A stretch of 11,957 nucleotides of DNA from JAADCS01 sp964473735 (GTDB taxonomy: Bacteria; Hydrothermota; Hydrothermia; LBFQ01), in contig CAYYQD010000052.1 in assembly GCA_964473735.1 (NCBI GenBank), positions 1 through 11,957 of the forward strand, in the 5' to 3' direction. Of this stretch, positions 6,631 through 11,957 are shown piece after piece (the first letter of the stretch is position 1; every line of letters begins with the position of its first letter). A model generated the notes under the pieces. It saw nothing but the letters and a program-made list of their open reading frames with translations. It ran no database searches and was not told the origin of the DNA. The translations under genes were made by a program, and so were the position numbers.

Positions 6631-6960
6631 TCAACGCACCACGACCTTACGAACTTGGGGGCCGGTGCGGAGAAGGTATATGCCGCTTTTGAGTGGGGGT
6701 AGATGTCCGTTTAGGATACCCGTCCATACGATACGGCCGGAGGGGTCGTATATCGTTGCCGGTCCCTTTAAAGGATCCTCCGATTTGGCCTCCTGCGGCC
6801 CGGAGTTCTCCCTATAAGCGCAACGTATCGGCAGGGCGAAGCCCATGGCGTCTAAGAGGTCGTTCCTGCGTAATGCCGCCCTCTTTATCCTCACGACCAC
6901 TGTGGGACGGATGGCCTTAACTCCCACGAACCCGCTCCCCATTGCCAACATCCACAGCAT
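6631..6960 (-). CDS. Small protein with a Por/type IX secretion-like C-terminal sorting domain
   Basis: This is a 109-residue protein. The C-terminal part, residues 68-109, has the pattern of type IX secretion type A sorting domains: ATIYDPSGRIVWTG, then LPPLKSGIYLLRTG, then VRKVVVR. These are the usual strand-turn-G-R-x-V, 'L-x-x-GiYll' and 'kkvvv' elements. In that system the domain carries proteins across the outer membrane. The N-terminus MLWMLAMGSGFVGVKA is hydrophobic and could be a short signal peptide, although it lacks the usual early positive charge. Residues 18-66 match nothing I know; a basic stretch VRIKRAALRR occurs there. ATG 6960 was chosen because TATAAT lies 9 bases upstream. 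The longer frame to 7134 would run across both divergent promoters and into dxr. It is either a very small secreted protein or a remnant of a larger one. The presence of a working secretion machine is not shown here. Confidence 0.6.
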   Translation of the reverse strand: MLWMLAMGSGFVGVKAIRPTVVVRIKRAALRRNDLLDAMGFALPIRCAYRENSGPQEAKSEDPLKGPATIYDPSGRIVWTGILNGHLPPLKSGIYLLRTGPQVRKVVVR

Positions 6961-6969
6961 AGTACCGAA

Positions 6970-6975
6970 ATTATA
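6970..6975 (-). promoter_or_regulatory. -10 box TATAAT for the small sorting-domain gene
   Basis: A perfect TATAAT on the minus strand lies 9 bases before ATG 6960. There is no Shine-Dalgarno and no clear -35. With the dxr box, the 79-bp gap 6961-7039 is a divergent promoter region. Confidence 0.6.
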
Positions 6976-7027
6976 AGGGAGGATAGGGGGACGATACCAC
7001 TTACCATTCTGCTCCGATTCCCGCCGG

Positions 7028-7033
7028 TAAAAT
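7028..7033 (+). promoter_or_regulatory. -10-like box TAAAAT for dxr
   Basis: TAAAAT ends 6 bases before ATG 7040, so a start point at normal distance would fall on or next to the ATG. There is no Shine-Dalgarno and no convincing -35. Confidence 0.55.
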
Positions 7034-7039
7034 AGCGTA

Positions 7040-8176
7040 ATGCGAAACGTCGCCCTCCTCGGTGCCTCTGGCTCTATAGGAAAGCAAACCCTTGACGTCT
7101 TAAGGAGGTTGAGGGACTTCCGTCTCGTGGGCATCTCCGTTCATAACAACACGGAGGCTCTGGCCGAGATATACTCGGAGTTCAAGCCCCGGTACGTCGT
7201 CATAACGGGAAAGGCGAGGCCCCCCGAAGGTGTTAGGGCCCTTTACGGAAGGGAAGGTCTCGTTGAGATGGCTTCCGCCGACGACGTAGATGTGGTGGTC
7301 GTGGCGACCAACGGGATAATCGGAGTATTTCCAACGATTGAGGCCCTAAAGAGAGGCAAGAGAGTGGCCTTAGCAAACAAGGAGACTTTGGTAGCCTTCG
7401 GTCCCTTCGTTAAGGAGGTGTCCCCCTTGGGAGAGCTGGTACCCATAGACTCCGAACACTCCTCCGCCTTCCAGCTTCTAAACGGAGTTAAGAGGGAGGA
7501 GGTTAAGAGGCTTATTCTGACGGCATCGGGAGGCCCCTTCAGGACGTGGCCGAAGGAAAGGATAGCCAGGGCGAGACCGGAGGACGCTCTGAAACATCCG
7601 ACCTGGAGTATGGGGGCCAAGATAACCGTAGACTCCGCTACCCTGATGAACAAGGGGCTTGAGGTTATAGAGGCACACTTCCTGTTTGACCTGCCCCCGG
7701 ATAAAATAGACGTCAGGGTGCATCCCCAATCGGCCATCCACGCCATACTCCTCCTGCGGGATAACAGTCTCAAGATGCACGTAAGCCGTCCGGACATGCG
7801 GATACCCATCCAGTACGCCTTAACTTACCCCGACAGAGTGGAGATGGACATCCCACCCTACCTGCCCCCGGACTTTGAGGAGGTGGTATTCACACTTGAG
7901 ATGCCGGACACGGAGCGCTTCCCGGCCCTGTCTCTGGCCTACAGGGCTTTAAGGTTAGGTGGAACGTACCCCGCCGTCCTGAACGCTGCCAACGAGGTGG
8001 CCGTCTACGCCTTCCTTGAGAGGAAGGTCCCTTTCTACGGCATAACGGACGTCGTTGAGAGGATCATGGAGGAGAACCCTTACCGGAACGAGGATACGTT
8101 TGAGGGGTACCTGCAGGCGGATAGGTGGGCGAGAAGGAGGGCGGAGGAGGTGATTGAAAGGTACCCACTGCGGTAG
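7040..8176 (+). CDS. dxr: 1-deoxy-D-xylulose 5-phosphate reductoisomerase
   Basis: This cytoplasmic enzyme converts 1-deoxy-D-xylulose 5-phosphate to 2-C-methyl-D-erythritol 4-phosphate with NADPH and a divalent metal. It is the committed step of the MEP isoprenoid pathway. The 378 residues are of usual length. GASGSIG (8-14) binds NADPH, followed by LANKETLVAFG (111-121). The metal ligands are D137 and E139 in PIDSEHS and E208 in MNKGLEVIEA. LTASGGPFR (160-168) and HPTWSMGAKITVDSATLMNKG (186-206) form the substrate site, HPQSAIHA (228-235) follows, and VLNAANEVAV (313-322) lies in the C-terminal helical domain. The flexible loop before PDMRIPIQYAL reads SLKMHVSR, where many enzymes have LAQLGx, a mild deviation. 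The gene stands alone, with no other MEP gene next to it. It starts at ATG 7040 behind a TAAAAT box. The 101-base gap to gdhA shows no terminator hairpin, so read-through into gdhA is possible. Confidence 0.97.
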   Translation: MRNVALLGASGSIGKQTLDVLRRLRDFRLVGISVHNNTEALAEIYSEFKPRYVVITGKARPPEGVRALYGREGLVEMASADDVDVVVVATNGIIGVFPTIEALKRGKRVALANKETLVAFGPFVKEVSPLGELVPIDSEHSSAFQLLNGVKREEVKRLILTASGGPFRTWPKERIARARPEDALKHPTWSMGAKITVDSATLMNKGLEVIEAHFLFDLPPDKIDVRVHPQSAIHAILLLRDNSLKMHVSRPDMRIPIQYALTYPDRVEMDIPPYLPPDFEEVVFTLEMPDTERFPALSLAYRALRLGGTYPAVLNAANEVAVYAFLERKVPFYGITDVVERIMEENPYRNEDTFEGYLQADRWARRRAEEVIERYPLR

Positions 8177-8209
8177 GTTATACGGAGCCTTTCTCACCCA
8201 ACGCTACGC

Positions 8210-8259
8210 TTAAAGCGGACGGATTATGAGCACCTTCCATCACAGATCCGTTAAAGCGG
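8210..8259 (+). repeat. Spaced direct repeat TTAAAGCGG upstream of gdhA
   Basis: TTAAAGCGG occurs at 8210-8218 and again at 8251-8259, start to start 41 bases, close to four helical turns. The second copy ends just before the TAGAAT box of gdhA. It could be a paired activator or repressor site, or chance. Nothing else was noticed in the dxr-gdhA gap. Confidence 0.3.
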
Positions 8260-8262
8260 GGG

Positions 8263-8268
8263 TAGAAT
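8263..8268 (+). promoter_or_regulatory. -10-like box TAGAAT for gdhA
   Basis: TAGAAT lies 9 bases before ATG 8278. The bases between (ACCCTCCCC) are the opposite of a Shine-Dalgarno sequence, so initiation on a very short leader is likely. The same hexamer precedes the pyrophosphatase gene. Confidence 0.6.
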
Positions 8269-8277
8269 ACCCTCCCC

Positions 8278-9636
8278 ATGAGCAAGATAAACGAGGTTAT
8301 AGCGCGGGTAAAGGAAACCTACGAGAAGTCGGAACCGGAGTTTGTCCAGGCCGTTACGGAGGTACTGGAGAGCATAAAACCCGTGGAGGACAAACACCCC
8401 GAGTTCCTGAAGGCCGGGATATACGACCGCATCGTTGAGCCCGACCGCGTCATCATCTTTAAGGTTACGTGGGAGGACGACGAGGGAAACATCCACGTGA
8501 ACAAGGGCTACCGCGTGGAGTTCAACGGTGCCATAGGGCCCTACAAGGGGGGCCTGAGGTTCCGCAAGTCCGTCAACTTAGGCATCATCAAGTTCTTAGG
8601 CTTTGAGCAGATCTTCAAGAACGCCCTGACCGGACTACCTATGGGCGGAGGTAAGGGAGGGTCCGACTTTGACCCCCACGGCAAGAGCGACAGGGAGGTT
8701 ATGAGGTTCTGCTACGCCTTCATGTCGGAGCTCTTCCGCCACATAGGGCCCTACACGGACGTCCCTGCCGGAGACATAGGCGTAGGTGCCCGTGAGGTGG
8801 GGTACCTGTACGGGGCCTACAAGAAGCTCCGGAACGAGCATACCGGTGCCATAACCGGAAAGGGGTACGAGTACGGTGGTAGTCTGATGAGACCGGAGGC
8901 TACCGGGTACGGTCTCCTCTACTTCACCGAAGAGATGCTCTCCCACCACGGAGATAGCGTGAAGGATAAGGTCGTGGCCGTGAGCGGCTCCGGGAACGTC
9001 GCGCTGTACGCCATAGAGAAGGCCAACGAACTCGGAGCCAAGGTGGTCTTCGCCTCCGACTCCTCGGGTGCCATATACGACCCCGCCGGTATCTCCGGAG
9101 AGAAGTTCGCCTTCCTTAAAGACCTTAAGGAGAGGAGGAGGGGACGCATAAAGGAGTACGCCGAGAAGTACAACGTGGCCTACTTTGAGGGTAAGTCCGT
9201 GTGGGACGTGATAAAGGAGAAGAGCATAAAGGTGGATATAGCCCTACCCTCTGCCACACAGAACGAGATCCACAGGGAGCACGCCGAAGCTCTGGTGAAG
9301 GTCGGGGTTAAGGCTGTAGCCGAAGGGGCCAACATGCCCTCTACCCCGGAGGCCATAGAGGTGTATAGGGACGCCGGGATCCTATACGGGCCGGCCAAGG
9401 CTGCCAATGCGGGCGGTGTGGCCGTCTCCGGTCTTGAGATGTCCCAGGACGCTATGCTGCTCCCGTGGACTAAGGAGGAGGTGGACCAGCGTCTCCGCAA
9501 GATAATGAAGCACATTTACAAAGAGGCCATGGAGGCCTCCGTTGCCTACGGCCACCCGGGAGACCTGATGGTGGGGGCCAACATAGCCGGCTTCCTGAAG
9601 GTGGCGAAGGCCATGGTGGCCTTAGGGCTCTTCTGA
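8278..9636 (+). CDS. gdhA: Glutamate dehydrogenase, hexameric, probably NADP-type
   Basis: This enzyme interconverts 2-oxoglutarate plus ammonia and L-glutamate, linking nitrogen assimilation to the citric acid cycle; it is cytoplasmic. The 452 residues match the small hexameric class (E. coli GdhA is 447). The substrate site is complete: K90 in GPYKGGLRF, K114 in FEQIFKNALTG, catalytic K126 in PMGGGKGGSDFDP and D166 in VPAGDIGVGARE. Each residue is two positions before its E. coli counterpart. The nucleotide domain carries SGSGNVA (236-242). FASDSSGAIYD (258-268) matches the E. coli NADP enzyme rather than the acidic-loop NAD type, so a biosynthetic NADPH role is favoured. EGANMP (349-354) and AANAGGVAVSGLEMSQD (375-391) complete the fold. 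It starts at ATG 8278 behind TAGAAT, without a Shine-Dalgarno sequence, and is followed by its own terminator, so it is probably monocistronic. Confidence 0.97.
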   Translation: MSKINEVIARVKETYEKSEPEFVQAVTEVLESIKPVEDKHPEFLKAGIYDRIVEPDRVIIFKVTWEDDEGNIHVNKGYRVEFNGAIGPYKGGLRFRKSVNLGIIKFLGFEQIFKNALTGLPMGGGKGGSDFDPHGKSDREVMRFCYAFMSELFRHIGPYTDVPAGDIGVGAREVGYLYGAYKKLRNEHTGAITGKGYEYGGSLMRPEATGYGLLYFTEEMLSHHGDSVKDKVVAVSGSGNVALYAIEKANELGAKVVFASDSSGAIYDPAGISGEKFAFLKDLKERRRGRIKEYAEKYNVAYFEGKSVWDVIKEKSIKVDIALPSATQNEIHREHAEALVKVGVKAVAEGANMPSTPEAIEVYRDAGILYGPAKAANAGGVAVSGLEMSQDAMLLPWTKEEVDQRLRKIMKHIYKEAMEASVAYGHPGDLMVGANIAGFLKVAKAMVALGLF

Positions 9637-9655
9637 GGGAAACAGGGAAAATCCG

Positions 9656-9680
9656 GGGGCGGCCTTAGGCCGCCCCTTTT
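9656..9680 (+). terminator. Rho-independent terminator of gdhA
   Basis: A perfect 9-bp GC stem (9656-9664 with 9668-9676, loop TTA) is followed by TTTT, 20 bases past the gdhA stop codon. Confidence 0.9.
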
Positions 9681-9699
9681 AAGTGGGAACCTCTCCGGG

Positions 9700-9705
9700 T
9701 CTAAT
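9700..9705 (+). promoter_or_regulatory. -10-like box TCTAAT for the Ig-like repeat gene
   Basis: TCTAAT (five of six matches to TATAAT) ends 5 bases before ATG 9711. TTTTAA lies about 17 bases upstream, overlapping the gdhA terminator tail. There is no Shine-Dalgarno. The call rests mainly on the same arrangement at the other genes. Confidence 0.4.
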
Positions 9706-9710
9706 GGGTG

Positions 9711-10481
9711 ATGCTCTGGATAACTTTAACGGCGACCCGTCTCCTCATACCTGCGAGGGTATTCTTAAGTGTGGGAGATACGCTGGAGATACCAGCCGTG
9801 GTGGTGAAGAGGGGTAGGAGGAAGAGGGTCAAACCCGACTGCTCCCTCGTAAAGGGGAAAGCGGTAAAAGTGGAAAGGAACCGCCTGATAGGTTTGAAGC
9901 CCGGAAAGGGCCTCGTAGCCTGTAAGTACAGGGAAAGGAAGCGCGCTCTGGTCGTGATCGTATCGGAGAGGAACGGGCAGGCCTTCGGGCCTGTCAGAAG
10001 GTTCATAGTGCTCCGTGTAGGCGAGAGGGTACCTCTACCCAGACCCAGGGTACCCGAAGGCTACAGCGTAAAGTGGATGGTAAAGCCCGGGTGGTTGGCC
10101 CGCATAGTGGGGGACTCCGTGGAGGGGCTAAGCGAGGGAAGGGGAATAGTACAGGTGCACGTGGTGAAAGGAAACGAAGTAGTAAGGGAGTACCCCATAA
10201 GGCTGGTGGTGATAGACGAAGATACCAACCTCCGCATACAGCCCCGCTTTGCCCGGATGAAGGTGGGAGACGCCGTAAAGTTCAGAATAGAGGGGAATTT
10301 TACAGGAAAACCGGAGTGGCTTGTTATCAACGACCGCGTTGGACGTATAGGGGAAGATGGTACCTTCGTCGCCCTACGTCCCGGGCGAACCATCGTCTTG
10401 GTAAGGGTAAAGGGAGAGAACGGAAAGGTCCTCTCGGCCCGGGCCTTAGTGATAGTAAAGCCACGCCGTAAGAAACCTTAG
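9711..10481 (+). CDS. Protein of three bacterial Ig-like (Big-2-type) repeats
   Basis: This 256-residue protein is built of three similar beta-rich units, each about 75 residues: about 10-86 (PARVFLSVGDTLEIPAV to IGLKPGKGLVACKY), about 96-168 (FIVLRVGERVPLP to GLSEGRGIVQVHVV) and about 173-250 (PRFARMKVGDAVKFRI to FVALRPGRTIVLVRVK). Each has the BID_2 pattern of an early 'l.vGd...' strand, a central W or hydrophobic strand, and a late 'l.pG...v.v' strand. Such domains normally act outside the cell in adhesion or as structural spacers. C44 and C71 in unit 1 could form a disulphide. The N-terminus MLWITLTA is hydrophobic but only about eight residues long before unit 1, so a normal signal peptide is missing. 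An in-frame TAA at 9702 excludes extension upstream. The chain is very basic, ending KPRRKKP. GTG 9708 is the alternative start. No catalytic motif is seen; the function is unknown. Confidence 0.7.
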   Translation: MLWITLTATRLLIPARVFLSVGDTLEIPAVVVKRGRRKRVKPDCSLVKGKAVKVERNRLIGLKPGKGLVACKYRERKRALVVIVSERNGQAFGPVRRFIVLRVGERVPLPRPRVPEGYSVKWMVKPGWLARIVGDSVEGLSEGRGIVQVHVVKGNEVVREYPIRLVVIDEDTNLRIQPRFARMKVGDAVKFRIEGNFTGKPEWLVINDRVGRIGEDGTFVALRPGRTIVLVRVKGENGKVLSARALVIVKPRRKKP

Positions 10482-10501
10482 AGCGTGCTCCCGTCCCACG
10501 G

Positions 10502-10525
10502 ACCCCGCCGTACGGCGGGGTTTTT
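10502..10525 (+). terminator. Rho-independent terminator behind the Ig-like repeat gene
   Basis: A perfect 20-bp palindrome (10502-10521, stem ACCCCGCC, centre GTAC) is followed by T to 10525, 20 bases past the stop of the plus-strand gene. It also lies directly behind the pckA stop (10525-10527, minus strand). There is no T tract on that side, so it may end only the plus transcript or slow both. Confidence 0.88.
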
Positions 10526-11957
10526 CATTTAAGCCATCTCTTGGCGTTCTCCTCTATGAGCGTTCTAATTTTCCGGGCGATCTCCCCGTACCTCCTTTTA
10601 TCTTTCCACGCCCTCTCCGGATAGAGCAGATCCGACGGTACTCCCTCAACCCTCTTGGGCACCAGAAGGCCGAAGTGGGGCTCCCTCTCGTACCCTTCTA
10701 TCTCACCGTTTATGGCGGCGTTTACGAGGCGACGGGTGTACGGGAGCGGTATCCTCTCCCCCTCACCGTAGGGCCCCTTTACCCATCCCGTATTCACCAG
10801 CCACACCGCCGTACCGTACCTCTTCGTCTTCTCAAATAGCATATCGGCGTAAACCTTAGGATGCATCGGAAGGAACGGCTCGGCGAAACCTATGGAGAAG
10901 GTAGGTTGGGGCTCCTTTACCCCCCTCTCCGTTCCCGCTATCTTGGAGGTGTAGCCCGCTAAGAAGTACGTCTCTATCTGCTCCCCCTCCAGTTTGGCCA
11001 GAGGTGGGAGTACGCCGTAGGCGTCAAGGGAGAGGAAGAAGATGTTCTTCGGATGTCCGCCTCTCCCTTCAAGGACGACGTTCTTCAGGAAGTCCATGGG
11101 ATAGGAGGATCTGGTGTTCTCCGTCTTCTCGTCGGAGTTAAAATCCACCTCCCGGCTATCCGGGTCTATCACGACGTTCTCTAATATGGCTCCAAAGCGC
11201 GTGGAGGCTGCGTATATGTCGGGCTCGTGCTCCGGGTTTATGCGGATCACCTTAGCGTAGCACCCCCCCTCAAAGTTAAACACGCCGTCCTCCGCCCACC
11301 CCAGCTCGTCGTCCCCTATTATCGGTCTATGGGGGTCGGTTGATAGGGTGGTCTTTCCCGTACCGGACAACCCGAAGAAGATGGCCACGTCCCCACTCTC
11401 CCGACCCACGTTCGCACCGGCGTGCATGGGGAGTATTCCGTGCTCGTGGGGGTAGTAGTAGTTCAGGAAGGTGAAAACGGCCTTCTTTACCTCCCCGGCG
11501 TAAGGGGTGCCACCTATCAGAACCTCCCTCCGGGAGAAGTTCAGCAGGATAAAGGCTTCGCTACGGGTACCGTCTTCCTCCGGATTGGCCTTAAAGTAAG
11601 GGGCGTGGAGTATCCTTATAAACGGGCGGAAGCCCTCGTAAGATTCGGGGAGCCTGAACATGTTCCTGACGAAGAGGGCGTGCCACGGGCTCTCCGTATA
11701 CACCTCAACCCCAACCCTGTACTCGGGATGTGCCCCGGCGTACGCCTGTTGTAGATACACCCGCCTGCCGTACAGGTACCCCAGCACCTTCCTCCTCAGG
11801 TTCTCGTAAATTTCCGGGGATATGGGCTGATTTATCTCGCTCCAATATACCACGGAGTCCGTAAGTGCATCCTTGACGAAGAAGCGGTCTTTTGGGGACC
11901 TCCCAGTGTAAGGACGGGTATCCACCACTAAAGAACCGAAGTTGGATAATAACCCGT
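10525..11957 (-). CDS. pckA: ATP-dependent phosphoenolpyruvate carboxykinase (5' end outside window)
   Basis: This cytoplasmic enzyme interconverts oxaloacetate plus ATP with PEP, CO2 and ADP, for gluconeogenesis or, run backward, for CO2 fixation. About 477 of the usual roughly 520-540 residues are present. The frame stays open to the window edge, and its first residues read GLLSNFGSLVVDTRPYTGRSPKDRF, the family's N-terminal substrate motif, so GTG 11928 is an internal codon. The ATP type is shown by FFGLSGTGKTTLS (P-loop, kinase-1a), IGDDELGW (kinase-2), FNFEGGCYAK and ENTRSSYPMDF. The metal ligands are Lys in AGEVKKAVF, His in LPMHAGANVG and the second Asp of GDDE. Most ATP-type enzymes read DDEHGW; here Leu replaces the His, but the ligands are intact. 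The GTG-counted frame also keeps GVLPPLAKL and AGTERGVKEPQPTFS. The stop TGA at 10525-10527 overlaps the tail of the convergent terminator. Confidence 0.97.
   Translation of the reverse strand, partial: GLLSNFGSLVVDTRPYTGRSPKDRFFVKDALTDSVVYWSEINQPISPEIYENLRRKVLGYLYGRRVYLQQAYAGAHPEYRVGVEVYTESPWHALFVRNMFRLPESYEGFRPFIRILHAPYFKANPEEDGTRSEAFILLNFSRREVLIGGTPYAGEVKKAVFTFLNYYYPHEHGILPMHAGANVGRESGDVAIFFGLSGTGKTTLSTDPHRPIIGDDELGWAEDGVFNFEGGCYAKVIRINPEHEPDIYAASTRFGAILENVVIDPDSREVDFNSDEKTENTRSSYPMDFLKNVVLEGRGGHPKNIFFLSLDAYGVLPPLAKLEGEQIETYFLAGYTSKIAGTERGVKEPQPTFSIGFAEPFLPMHPKVYADMLFEKTKRYGTAVWLVNTGWVKGPYGEGERIPLPYTRRLVNAAINGEIEGYEREPHFGLLVPKRVEGVPSDLLYPERAWKDKRRYGEIARKIRTLIEENAKRWLK

Noticed and set aside
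6961..7134. 58-residue extension of the sorting-domain protein
   Set aside because: It would cross both divergent -10 boxes and overlap the start of dxr, and it has no recognisable content.
7243..7809. 188-codon minus-strand frame inside dxr
   Set aside because: It is antisense to conserved dxr, and the product is Ser/Thr/Arg-rich with no motif.
8226..8438. Small plus-strand frame across the gdhA promoter and start
   Set aside because: It overlaps gdhA out of frame, the product is low-complexity and there is no start signal.
11926..11928. GTG as the start of pckA
   Set aside because: The frame upstream encodes the conserved family motif up to the window edge, so the gene is simply cut off.

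Overview
The window reads as gene-dense bacterial chromosome. I infer a thermophile, because AGG/AGA arginine and ATA isoleucine codons dominate and the proteins are rich in charged residues. One small protein ends in what looks like a type IX secretion (Por) sorting tail. Together with the gene set, this suggests a deep-branching lineage of the WOR-3/Hydrothermae or Bacteroidota-like kind. That placement is a guess from gene content and was not tested.

Layout. 1-1428 (+) holds the 3' part of a type I restriction subunit gene (hsdR) overlapping a small YgjP/DUF45 metallopeptidase-like gene. This stretch looks visibly less GC-rich than the rest. 1503-3587 (-) is a membrane-bound pyrophosphatase gene with its own terminator. 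3663-6630 (+) is a four-gene cluster: a tail-anchored DUF4388-like protein, a BlaI/MecI-type repressor, a BlaR1-like M56 membrane protease, and a family 4 glycosyltransferase. The last three are joined by 4-base ATGA overlaps. 6631-6960 (-) is the small gene with the sorting tail, convergent with the glycosyltransferase gene with no base between their stop codons. 7040-8176 (+) is dxr, 8278-9636 (+) is gdhA with a terminator, and 9711-10481 (+) encodes three Ig-like repeats, again with a terminator. 10525-11957 (-) is ATP-dependent PEP carboxykinase, whose 5' end lies beyond the window.

Function. The housekeeping genes cover isoprenoid precursor synthesis (dxr), ammonia assimilation or glutamate catabolism (gdhA), gluconeogenesis or anaplerosis (pckA), and energy recovery from pyrophosphate (hppA). 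They are single-gene units and do not form one pathway. The accessory parts are the restriction remnant and the repressor-protease-glycosyltransferase cluster, which looks like a membrane-signal-controlled cell-envelope locus.

The main window-wide pattern is in the promoters. Every gene that appears to start a transcription unit and has its start in the window carries a -10-like hexamer (TATAAT, TAGAAT, TAAAAT or TCTAAT). The hexamer ends 5-13 bases, mostly 5-9, before the chosen ATG, and no Shine-Dalgarno sequence is present. The one clear GGAGG sits before an operon-internal gene. This suggests mostly leaderless mRNAs, and it also fixes several start codons. No tRNA, rRNA, CRISPR array or insertion sequence was seen.
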